NCBI GenBank assembly: GCA_032068765.1
Contig: DAMBHY010000010.1
Span: forward strand, 1 to 64,000
Length of the DNA: 64,000 nucleotides
Origin: DAMBHY01 sp032068765
Lineage (GTDB): Bacteria; Bacteroidota; Bacteroidia; Bacteroidales; Dysgonomonadaceae
Direction of reading: 5' to 3'
Shown here: in pieces, positions 39,342-46,962 of the stretch
How the letters are laid out: each line of letters opens with the position of its first letter
How positions within the stretch are numbered: position 1 is the first letter of the stretch
Program-made: the position numbers and the translations under genes
Notes under the pieces: generated by a model
Database searches by the model: none
The model's input: only the letters and a program-made list of their open reading frames with translations
What the model was told of the DNA's origin: nothing

Positions 39342-41555
39342 ATGAAAAAATTATTTGTATCACTTGCGTTAATAGCTGTGTTCTGTAGCTTATCAGCGCA
39401 AACCACAAACAAAAAAGATTGTAAAACCGACTACACACACTTTGTAAATCCTTTTGTAGGAAATGCTTTTACGGGTCACACTTTCCCTGGAGCCACGTAT
39501 CCTCTGGGCTTGGTACAGCCAGGTCCTGAAACAGGAAATTATACATGGGCCTACTGCTCTGGTTATGTATATTCAGATACCCATATCAATGGCTTCTCTC
39601 AAACACGTTTGAACGGAACGGGATGTGTGGATTTGGGAGACATCCTTATTCAACCGTTTTCGGGTAAAAAGAGAGATGATGTAATGAAAAGTACTTATAG
39701 CAAAGCTTCGGAAAAAGCCAGCGCAGGTTACTATGCAGTTGATTTGACAGAGAATGATGTGAAAGTACAGATTACGGCGGCTCCACATGTTGCTTTTCAC
39801 AAATACACTTACCCTAACAACAAAGCCCAGAATGTATTGATAGATTTCCAAAGTGGACTAAGTTGGTCAGAAGATCAGGCAAACAAGCACATTCTCGCTT
39901 CCGATATTAAATTTGAAGACAGCAGAACTATTTCGGGATATATCCGCCGTACCATGTGGATTGAGCGAGTGGAATATTTTGTCATAGAATTTGACAAACC
40001 TATCATTAAAAAAGAGTTGTTGAAAAAAAGAAACGAAATGGAAAAAGCACCACGCTATATTCTTAATTTCGGTTCTACAGGCAAACAAGATTTGAATGTA
40101 AAAATTGCGCTTTCATCCACCAGCGTTGAAGGGGCAAAGGCTAATTTGAGAGCCGAAGTAAATCATTGGGATTTCAACAAAACACATCAACAAGCTGTAA
40201 ATGCTTGGAACAAGATTCTTTCAAAAGTAGAAGTTGGCGGAACAGACGAACAAAAATCCAATTTTTATACTTCACTTTACCACCTGTTCATTCAGCCAAA
40301 TAATATTGCAGATGTTGACGGAAGATATATCGGTCCAAACCGAAAAATTTCTAAATCTACAAGCGGCAAATATTATTCTACATGGTCGCAATGGGATATT
40401 TTCAGAGCAGGATTTCCTTTTTACACTATCATCAGCCCCGAATTAATCCCTGACTTTGTAAATTCGATGCTCGATTACAGCGAACAACAAGGACATCTTC
40501 CTGTATGGTCGTTGTGGGGACAGGAAACCTATACTATGATTGGTAATCACTCGGTACCGATGGTTGTGGATGCTTACTTGAAAGGATTCAAAGGTTTCGA
40601 TCCTCAACGCGCTTTCCGCGAAATAAAAAAATCACTTACAGAAACCACTTATCCCAAAACAAATTGGGACGTTTATGACAAATACGGATATTATCCTTTT
40701 GATTTGATCAAACTGGAATCTGTGTCGCGTACGCTCGAATGCGGATTTGATGATTACAGTGCTGCGCAAATGGCTAAGAAACTAGGCAAGACTGAAGATT
40801 ATAATTTCTTTATCAAACGGTCCAACTTTTACAAAAATATTTTTGACTCTGAAACCGGTACGATGCGTCCAAAAGATTCAAAAGGAAACTTTATCACACC
40901 TTTCGATCCATACGAGTTAGCGCACGCAGATTCTCAGGTGGGTGGTCACTACACAGAAGCCAATGCTTTGCAATATACATGGCAGGTGCTGCAGGATATT
41001 CCTGGTCTTATCCAAAAAATGGGAGGAAAAGAAAAAGCAGGTAAACTGCTTGATTATTTGTTCAACACCAAACAGGAAACCACTGGCAAACTTTCCGACG
41101 TAACTGGATTAATAGGACAATATGCTCACGGTAACGAACCGAGTCACCATATTGTTTACATTTACAATTACCTCGACAGACCGCACGAAGCACAAAAACT
41201 GATTCGTCAAATCACGGATGGTTTTTACAAAAACAAACCTGACGGTTTGATTGGAAACGACGATTGTGGACAAATGTCGGCATGGTACATGTTTTCAGCA
41301 CTGGGCTTCTATCCTATGAATCCGGTAAGCGGCGAATTCGTTATCGGTGCGCCACAGATTCCTTTTGCTAAAATCAGTGTTGGAAACGGTAAGTATTTCA
41401 CAATGGAAGCAAAGAATCTTTCAAAAGAAAATATGTATATCGAAAAGATAGAATTGAATGGAAAAGCTTTCAACAGCAAAACCATTTCTTACACAGACAT
41501 CATGAATGGCGGAAACATAAAATTCTACATGACAAGCCAATGTAATTTGAAATAA
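39342..41555 (+). CDS. GH92-family alpha-mannosidase-like glycosidase
   Basis: A 737-residue exported enzyme. The signal peptide is residues 1-19 (FVSLALIAVFCSLSAQ). The GH92 N-terminal beta domain begins YTHFVNPFVGNAFTGHTFPGA and continues with YSDTHINGFSQTRLNGTGC. The (alpha/alpha)6 domain has YYSTWSQWDIFRAGFPFYTI and QQGHLPVWSLWGQETYTMIG. The closing HGNEPSHHIVYIYNY and IGNDDCGQMSAWYMFSALGFYPMNP are classic family signatures. GH92 enzymes are calcium-dependent exo-alpha-mannosidases acting on N-glycan or yeast-type mannans. No SusCD pair or other hydrolase adjoins it, so it is a stand-alone enzyme, probably periplasmic. Confidence 0.95.
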   Translation: MKKLFVSLALIAVFCSLSAQTTNKKDCKTDYTHFVNPFVGNAFTGHTFPGATYPLGLVQPGPETGNYTWAYCSGYVYSDTHINGFSQTRLNGTGCVDLGDILIQPFSGKKRDDVMKSTYSKASEKASAGYYAVDLTENDVKVQITAAPHVAFHKYTYPNNKAQNVLIDFQSGLSWSEDQANKHILASDIKFEDSRTISGYIRRTMWIERVEYFVIEFDKPIIKKELLKKRNEMEKAPRYILNFGSTGKQDLNVKIALSSTSVEGAKANLRAEVNHWDFNKTHQQAVNAWNKILSKVEVGGTDEQKSNFYTSLYHLFIQPNNIADVDGRYIGPNRKISKSTSGKYYSTWSQWDIFRAGFPFYTIISPELIPDFVNSMLDYSEQQGHLPVWSLWGQETYTMIGNHSVPMVVDAYLKGFKGFDPQRAFREIKKSLTETTYPKTNWDVYDKYGYYPFDLIKLESVSRTLECGFDDYSAAQMAKKLGKTEDYNFFIKRSNFYKNIFDSETGTMRPKDSKGNFITPFDPYELAHADSQVGGHYTEANALQYTWQVLQDIPGLIQKMGGKEKAGKLLDYLFNTKQETTGKLSDVTGLIGQYAHGNEPSHHIVYIYNYLDRPHEAQKLIRQITDGFYKNKPDGLIGNDDCGQMSAWYMFSALGFYPMNPVSGEFVIGAPQIPFAKISVGNGKYFTMEAKNLSKENMYIEKIELNGKAFNSKTISYTDIMNGGNIKFYMTSQCNLK

Positions 41556-41580
41556 AATTACAAACATTCATATAAATGAT

Positions 41581-41613
41581 AAACTCCCGATAATCGCAAG
41601 ATTTCGGGAGTTT
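41581..41613. terminator. Bidirectional terminator between GH92 and SH3 genes
   Basis: AAACTCCCGA and TCGGGAGTTT pair as a perfect stem between the converging genes. T-runs are weak on both sides. Confidence 0.75.
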
Positions 41614-41638
41614 ATCATTATTTAAAAATCGAATATAT

Positions 41639-42061
41639 TTATTCTACTGGTGTAAGGTATTGAGCATAACTGTAACCTTCTTCACCATCGGCTGTACGAA
41701 CCAACCACCATTGGTCGTTGGCTTTGCCTACTAAAGTGATAATTTCACCTTTAGCTGCTTTGCCTACGATTGGTTGATCAGTACCTGGACCTTTACGGAT
41801 GTTCAAATTTGATTCGTTGGTGTTTACTTTTACTTTGCCACCTACAACTGCACCTGCTACATCCACATCCATAACCACATCCCCTGAAAGGAAATTTGGA
41901 TCGATTCTTCCATAGATATCCCACAATCTGTTTTTTACATCTGCATTAGGAGCAGTACCTTGTATATGTAATACTCCACTTTGTTCTCCGATGTTTAAAC
42001 TTGATAGACCGCCGGATCTTGCTGAATCAATAAGTTCTTTATATTTTGATTGTAAACTCAT
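41639..42061 (-). CDS. BON-like plus bacterial SH3 domain protein, no signal peptide
   Basis: A 140-residue protein. Residues 1-70 resemble a BON domain (LNIGEQSGVLHIQGTAPNAD, then VKNRLWDIYGRIDPNFLSGD). Residues 75-140 are a bacterial SH3 domain (VNTNESNLNIRKGPGTDQPI, then VGKANDQWWLVRTADGEEGY). There is no signal peptide or lipobox, which is unusual for SH3b proteins because most work outside the membrane. The plan recalls the cytoplasmic BON-LysM protein Kbp (YgaU) of E. coli, with SH3b in place of LysM; that comparison is my inference. It follows the double-BON lipoprotein gene by 17 bp and is surely cotranscribed. Confidence 0.8.
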   Translation of the reverse strand: MSLQSKYKELIDSARSGGLSSLNIGEQSGVLHIQGTAPNADVKNRLWDIYGRIDPNFLSGDVVMDVDVAGAVVGGKVKVNTNESNLNIRKGPGTDQPIVGKAAKGEIITLVGKANDQWWLVRTADGEEGYSYAQYLTPVE

Positions 42062-42078
42062 AATCTAATATTTTTTAA

Positions 42079-42576
42079 TTATTTAATAGTAAGACCAGTC
42101 ATATCCACTTTTTTAGGATTAAGACCATCAAGAATTTGTTTCAAAGTTTTCACGCGTGATTGTTTCAATTCACCTGTAACTGTAATCACACCATCATTTA
42201 CAGTAGCCTGTACAGTTGGGAAATCTTTCAAAGCGTCAGTCATTGCACTTGTCAATACTTGGTCAGAACTTGCAGGCATTACTGCAGGAGGTGCAATAGT
42301 AAGATTGTTAACAACACCTTTTACCCCTGATTTTTTATCTGCTTTCAACGCTTCAGCAGAACTTGCAGCCTGCATTTTTGATGCATCGTCAGCAACTTCA
42401 CCTGAAAGAGTTACAATACCATTATTTACATCTACTATTACACCAGGAACGTGGCTAACAGCACTTTCTACTTTTGCTTTTACATCAGCATCAGCAACTT
42501 TTTTGTTACATGAAGGCATTACAAACATGATTGCAACCGCCATAAATAACGTAATAATTAAGCTTTTGATTTTCAT
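42079..42576 (-). CDS. Double-BON-domain lipoprotein
   Basis: A 165-residue envelope lipoprotein. The signal ends in MPSC, with the lipidated Cys at residue 23. Two BON domains follow, at about 30-93 (VKAKVESAVSHVPGVIVDVN, NNGIVTLSGEVADD) and 104-165 (VLTSAMTDALKDFPTVQATV, NDGVITVTGEL). Proteins of this plan (OsmY and DolP-like) sit in the periplasm or at the outer membrane and respond to osmotic or envelope stress. Its partner gene lies 17 bp downstream. A strong imperfect palindrome at 42609-42644 stands right upstream and may control the operon. A ten-copy 43-bp array begins 250 bp further away. Confidence 0.9.
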   Translation of the reverse strand: MKIKSLIITLFMAVAIMFVMPSCNKKVADADVKAKVESAVSHVPGVIVDVNNGIVTLSGEVADDASKMQAASSAEALKADKKSGVKGVVNNLTIAPPAVMPASSDQVLTSAMTDALKDFPTVQATVNDGVITVTGELKQSRVKTLKQILDGLNPKKVDMTGLTIK

Positions 42577-42608
42577 CTTTTTTCTTTTTTAATTGGTTAA
42601 TAAAACTA

Positions 42609-42644
42609 ATTGAAGCGTGAAGAAAAATTCTTTCACGTTTCAAT
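42609..42644. promoter_or_regulatory. Large inverted repeat upstream of the BON operon
   Basis: ATTGAAGCGTGAA-GAA pairs with TTC-TTCACGTTTCAAT (16 pairs, one G-T, one bulged T) around an AAA loop, 33 bases before the BON lipoprotein ATG. It could be an operator or a hairpin in the 5' untranslated region. The only T-run lies about 15 bases downstream and is interrupted, so it is not a clear terminator. Confidence 0.65.
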
Positions 42645-42894
42645 ATAAACAACCTAATATCTATTTTGTTGGAAATTTTAACGCTATTTTGCGACCTTCA
42701 ATTTATAAATTTGTTTTTCCAAATGATTAATAATGGCAAGTTTAGCCCTTTTTCCCAGATGCTGAAAAGTATGTAATGTCCTGCACATACACATTAATAC
42801 ACTATACTATCTAAATATAGGATTCTAAATAAATATCCATAGCATTTGTAAGTATTATTACGACATCCTATAAACATCTCAACATTTTTAAAAA

Positions 42895-43323
42895 TTATTT
42901 TTAGGTATACCTATTTATAGGTTCAAATTACTTGGAGTAACTTTTAGGAACGCCTATTTATAACTCCTAATTATTTGGAGTTACTTTTAGGTATACCTAT
43001 TTATAGCTTTAAATTAATTGGAGTAATTTTTAGGTATTCCTATTTATAGGTTCTAACTATTTGGAGTTACTTTTAGGTATGCCTATTTATAGGTCCTAAC
43101 CGTTTGGAGTTACTTTTAGGTATGCCTATTTGTAGGTCCTACTTACTTGAAGTTACTTTTAGGTATGCCTATTTATAGGTCCTAATTACTTGAAGTTACT
43201 TTTGGGTATACCTATTTATAGCTCTTAATTACTGGAGTTACTTTTAGGTATGCCTATTTATAGGTCATAATGTGAAGGAGTTTATTCTAGGCACACCTTA
43301 TTTTAGGTCCATATAACGAGGAA
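42895..43323. repeat. Ten-copy 43-bp palindrome-rich tandem array
   Basis: Ten head-to-tail units start at 42895, 42938, 42981, 43024, 43067, 43110, 43153, 43196, 43238 and 43281. Nine are 43 bp and the eighth is 42 bp. The conserved parts are TTTTAGGTATGCC and CTATTTATAGGTCC. A variable 8-10 base stretch follows, and most units end in GGAG. In units 1, 3 and 8 the first part contains the palindrome GGTATACC, and the TATGCC copies are one base off it. CCTAT/ATAGG is a second inverted pair in most units. The last unit is the most diverged. The period is not a multiple of three and no frame stays open, so it is not coding. Flanks 42645-42894 and 43324-43400 have no gene. Confidence 0.93.
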
Positions 43324-43404
43324 TATATATCTGGTAATCTAAATTATAGGTAGATACTGACTGAAAGACAATAAGATGAATATAATTTGTACATCCATAA
43401 ATGA

Positions 43405-43452
43405 GTTGACCGTTTTAAAGAATTCTAAATGAATCTTACTAAAACGGTCAAC
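43405..43452. repeat. 12-bp perfect inverted repeat downstream of mfd
   Basis: GTTGACCGTTTT and AAAACGGTCAAC are exact inverted copies separated by 24 bases, 40 bases beyond the mfd stop. It may be the mfd terminator (minus strand), although no strong T-run follows. It could also belong to the array's border. Confidence 0.7.
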
Positions 43453-43491
43453 CTATATCCGAAACGGAGAATTGTTAATTGCTAAATTTTT

Positions 43492-46400
43492 TCATCCTTC
43501 ATTTACATTCATTTTCCCAATCTCCTCCATCACGTGTACTGCCATTTCCACCGTATCTCCGTTCTTTATTACTATTGAACGCTTATGGTTCACTTCTCTC
43601 AATTGGCATTCGCGCGGATGCTGCTGAATATATGTTAGAAGTTTCTCGAAGGCGCGCGATTCGTAGTAAGGCGACTGCGGATCGGAGACGAGGAAGAGTG
43701 TCATCTGTTTGCCTTTGAGCACTACCTTTTCTATACCGAGAGATTTGGCGATACGGCGCAGGCGCACGATGCGGATAAGCTCCTTGCCCGGCTTCGGGAT
43801 TTTTCCGAATCGGTCTTCCAAACGACGTTCGAAGTCGAGAATTTCGAGTTCCGATTCCATATTGTCGAGTTCGCGATACATTGCTACGCGTTCGGCATCG
43901 TTGGGGATGTAGGTGGGTGGGAACATCAGTTCGAGGTCACTCTCTATTATCACCTCATCTACAAAGTTTTCGCTGTCGGCAGTATTCTGGTCTTTGTACA
44001 AATCAGCAAACTCATCCTGACGAAGTTCCTTGACGGCTTCCGCCAAAATCTTCTGATAGGTTTCGTATCCAAGGTCGGCTATAAATCCGCTCTGCTCTGC
44101 TCCCAGAAGGTTTCCCGCTCCGCGGATGTCCAAATCTTGCATGGCAATGTGGATACCACTCCCGAGTTCGGAGAAATTTTCAATTGCCTGAAGGCGGCGG
44201 CGCGCATCGGTGCTCAGGGTGTATAGTGGAGGAGCCAGCAGGTAACAGAATGCTTTGCGATTGCTGCGCCCCACCCTTCCGCGCAACTGGTGAAGATCGC
44301 TGAGACCGAAGTTTTGGGCGTTGATAACGATGATGGTGTTGACATTGCTGATGTCGATGCCCGATTCGATGATAGTGGTGGCGAGAAGCACGTCCTGCTC
44401 GTGGTTGACAAAATCGGCGATTACTTCCTCCAACTTTTTCGGGTCCATCTGTCCGTGTCCCACTGCAATGCGCAAGCCGGGAATTTCGCGGTGCAGCATT
44501 GCTTCGAGTTCGTAGATATTTTGTACGCGGTTGTTGACAATAAATACCTGCCCGTTGCGGCTCAACTCAAAGTTTATAGCATCGCGGATAATCTCAATAT
44601 CGAATGTATGCACTTCCGTCTGCACCGGATAGCGATTGGGCGGCGGCGTGTTGATGGTTGAAAAATCCCTCGCGCCCATCAGCGAAAACTGCAGCGTGCG
44701 TGGTATGGGTGTGGCGGTCATCGTGAGAGAATCGACGTTGGTCTTCATCTGTTTCAGCTTTTCCTTTACCGATACACCGAACTTTTGTTCCTCATCTATA
44801 ATCATCAATCCAAGGTCGTGAAACTTCACATCTTTCCCCACCAATCGGTGCGTACCGATGACAATGTCTATTTTGCCTTCGGCAAGGTCTGCCAATATTT
44901 GCTTCTGTTCTTTTGTTGTACGTGCACGACTCAGGTAATCTACCCTCACTGGAAAATTTGCCAGTCGCTCTCGGAAACTGTGGTAATGCTGCGTTGCTAG
45001 CACGGTAGTAGGCACGAGCACCGCTGTTTGTTTGCCGTCTGTGGCCGCTTTGAACGCAGCGCGCATGGCTACTTCGGTTTTACCGAAACCCACGTCGCCG
45101 CAGATCAATCTGTCCATCGGGCGTTCGCTCTGCATGTCGGCTTTCACCTCGCGTGTGGCTTTTATCTGGTCGGGAGTGTCTTCGTACATAAAAGACGCTT
45201 CTAGTTCGGTCTGCATGTACGAATCTTTTGAGAAGGCAAAGCCTTCATTTTTCTGACGCTCGGCGTATAATTTGATGAGGTCGCGGGCGATATCTTTTAT
45301 TTTTGTTTTTGTGCGTTCCTTCACCTTCTCCCATGCGCCCGAACCGAGTTTGTTGAGCGTTGGAGGCTCTCCTTCCTTGCCTTTGTATTTCGATATTTTG
45401 TGCAGCGCATGGATGGAAACGAAAACCGCATCGTTGTTAAGATATGTTAGTTTGATGACTTCCTGCACCTGTCCATTTACCGGCAGGCGCACAAGTCCAG
45501 AGAATTTTCCTATGCCGTGGTCTATATGCACCACAAAGTCTCCAGGCTGCAATTGGTTGATTTCTTTCAGCGTCAGGGCTATTTTGCCCGAACGGGCTTT
45601 GTCGGAATTGAGGTTGTATTTGTGGAAACGGTCGAAAATCTGGTGGTCGGTGAAGCAGCAGATTTTTAGCGTTTCGTCGGAAAAACCTTCGTGCAGCGTT
45701 TTGTTGACCGGCGTAAAAGGAATATTATCCTCGCGATCTTCGAAAATGTGTGCCAGACGTTTCTGCTGCTTTTCACTATCACTCAATATATATATTGTAT
45801 AGCTGTCGTTCAGATATCGCTGCAACGTTTCTGACAGAAGGTCGAAATTCTTGTGCGACAGTGGTTGCGCAGACGTTTTGAATTCGACGCTTGCTTCCGC
45901 GATGTCGCTCATTTTCAAATCGAAGCGCAACTTGCGAAAAGGTTGGAAGATGGCGAGAAATTCGGCTTTTGTAAGCAGGTCGGCTTTTACTGTGTCCACG
46001 TCTTTCAGGTCGATATGCAGCGTATCTTCGTTGATAGACTCCACACGACTTTCTATCCAGCGCATATCGTCGATTCCCACAATCGCATTGCGCGGCAGCG
46101 CATCGAGCAACGTCGCGTTTTTGGATGTTCTGCTTCCGAATTCGGGTACTATCCTGATTTCGGTAAGCTTTTCTTTGGATAACTGGCTTTCCACATCAAA
46201 GCTTCTGATGGTTTCCACCTCATCTCCGAAGAAGTCAATGCGGAAAGGATATTCACTAGAATAGGAAAATACGTCTAAGATACTACCACGCGTAGCGTAC
46301 TGCCCCGGTTCGTACACATAATCCACCTGGGTGAAGCCGTATGAATCCAGCACTTCCGACACAAAGTCGCTGTCCACCTTGTCCGTTACTGCCACGCGAA

Positions 46401-46824
46401 GCGTATTGGTTTTCAACGTGCTGCCCGATACAGTTTTTTCAATCAGCGCGTCGGGATAGGTGACTATGATGACTTCCTGTTTGGAATCATAGAGTCGAGT
46501 GAGGGTCTCGGTTCGTAAGATTTCACTCGCCGGGTCTATTTGACCATATTTGGCAGCTCTCTTGAAAGCTGATGGAAAGAATAATACCTTTTCATCTCCC
46601 GAAATCTGCACCAGGTCGTGGTAGAAATATCCAGCCTGTTCGAGATCGTTCATCACGTAAAGGTACGTCTGCGGATTGCGCTCAAACAATGCAGTTGCAT
46701 ACAGCGCTCTGCTCGAGCCCTGCAATCCTTTTACCGATAAATTTCTGATTCCTTCCAGCATTTTCGCGGAAGCGCCCACATTCGGGTGTGTGGAAAACAG
46801 TTGTTTTAATTCTTTTATATCCAA
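43492..46824 (-). CDS. mfd: Transcription-repair coupling factor Mfd
   Basis: An 1110-residue DNA translocase. It removes RNA polymerase stalled at lesions and recruits UvrA. Domains in order are a UvrB-like N-terminal part (LFFPSAFKRAAKYGQID, YATRGSILDVFSYSSEYPFRID) and the CarD-like RNA-polymerase interaction domain (LQPGDFVVHIDHGIGKFSGL, about 424-490). The helicase follows, with Walker A GDVGFGKTE (about 575-583), DEEQ box IIDEEQKFG (about 670) and TATPIPRTLQ. Motif VI is LRGRVGRSNRKAFCYLL, and a C-terminal TRCF domain closes it. The gene is clearly GC-richer than its neighbours and its codons differ (frequent GCG, CGC, GGC). The start MDIKELKQLF fits the family. Confidence 0.97.
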   Translation of the reverse strand: MDIKELKQLFSTHPNVGASAKMLEGIRNLSVKGLQGSSRALYATALFERNPQTYLYVMNDLEQAGYFYHDLVQISGDEKVLFFPSAFKRAAKYGQIDPASEILRTETLTRLYDSKQEVIIVTYPDALIEKTVSGSTLKTNTLRVAVTDKVDSDFVSEVLDSYGFTQVDYVYEPGQYATRGSILDVFSYSSEYPFRIDFFGDEVETIRSFDVESQLSKEKLTEIRIVPEFGSRTSKNATLLDALPRNAIVGIDDMRWIESRVESINEDTLHIDLKDVDTVKADLLTKAEFLAIFQPFRKLRFDLKMSDIAEASVEFKTSAQPLSHKNFDLLSETLQRYLNDSYTIYILSDSEKQQKRLAHIFEDREDNIPFTPVNKTLHEGFSDETLKICCFTDHQIFDRFHKYNLNSDKARSGKIALTLKEINQLQPGDFVVHIDHGIGKFSGLVRLPVNGQVQEVIKLTYLNNDAVFVSIHALHKISKYKGKEGEPPTLNKLGSGAWEKVKERTKTKIKDIARDLIKLYAERQKNEGFAFSKDSYMQTELEASFMYEDTPDQIKATREVKADMQSERPMDRLICGDVGFGKTEVAMRAAFKAATDGKQTAVLVPTTVLATQHYHSFRERLANFPVRVDYLSRARTTKEQKQILADLAEGKIDIVIGTHRLVGKDVKFHDLGLMIIDEEQKFGVSVKEKLKQMKTNVDSLTMTATPIPRTLQFSLMGARDFSTINTPPPNRYPVQTEVHTFDIEIIRDAINFELSRNGQVFIVNNRVQNIYELEAMLHREIPGLRIAVGHGQMDPKKLEEVIADFVNHEQDVLLATTIIESGIDISNVNTIIVINAQNFGLSDLHQLRGRVGRSNRKAFCYLLAPPLYTLSTDARRRLQAIENFSELGSGIHIAMQDLDIRGAGNLLGAEQSGFIADLGYETYQKILAEAVKELRQDEFADLYKDQNTADSENFVDEVIIESDLELMFPPTYIPNDAERVAMYRELDNMESELEILDFERRLEDRFGKIPKPGKELIRIVRLRRIAKSLGIEKVVLKGKQMTLFLVSDPQSPYYESRAFEKLLTYIQQHPRECQLREVNHKRSIVIKNGDTVEMAVHVMEEIGKMNVNEG

Positions 46825-46846
46825 TTCGTATGGGAGTTTTGATAAA

Positions 46847-46854
46847 CAAAATTA
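46847..46854 (-). promoter_or_regulatory. -7 box for mfd
   Basis: On the minus strand TAATTTTG matches TAnnTTTG, 23 bases before the mfd ATG. Confidence 0.6.
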
Positions 46855-46923
46855 CATTTTTTACAGCAACATCTAATATTTTTAAAACTTTAAAAAACCA
46901 AAAGTCATCCAACCTATTTGTCT

Positions 46924-46931
46924 TATCTTTG
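46924..46931 (+). promoter_or_regulatory. -7 box for glycogen synthase
   Basis: TATCTTTG matches TAnnTTTG, 32 bases before ATG 46963. Confidence 0.65.
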
Positions 46932-46962
46932 TTGAAATTTATATTAATCAATTGTCAAAATA

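Noticed and set aside
42895..43323. CRISPR array
   Set aside because: The whole 43-bp unit is conserved, including the part that would be the spacer; the variable stretch is only 8-10 bases and there are no cas genes.
43709..46264. Several plus-strand ORFs of 60-176 codons opposite mfd
   Set aside because: Shadow frames of a GC-richer gene; none has domain likeness.
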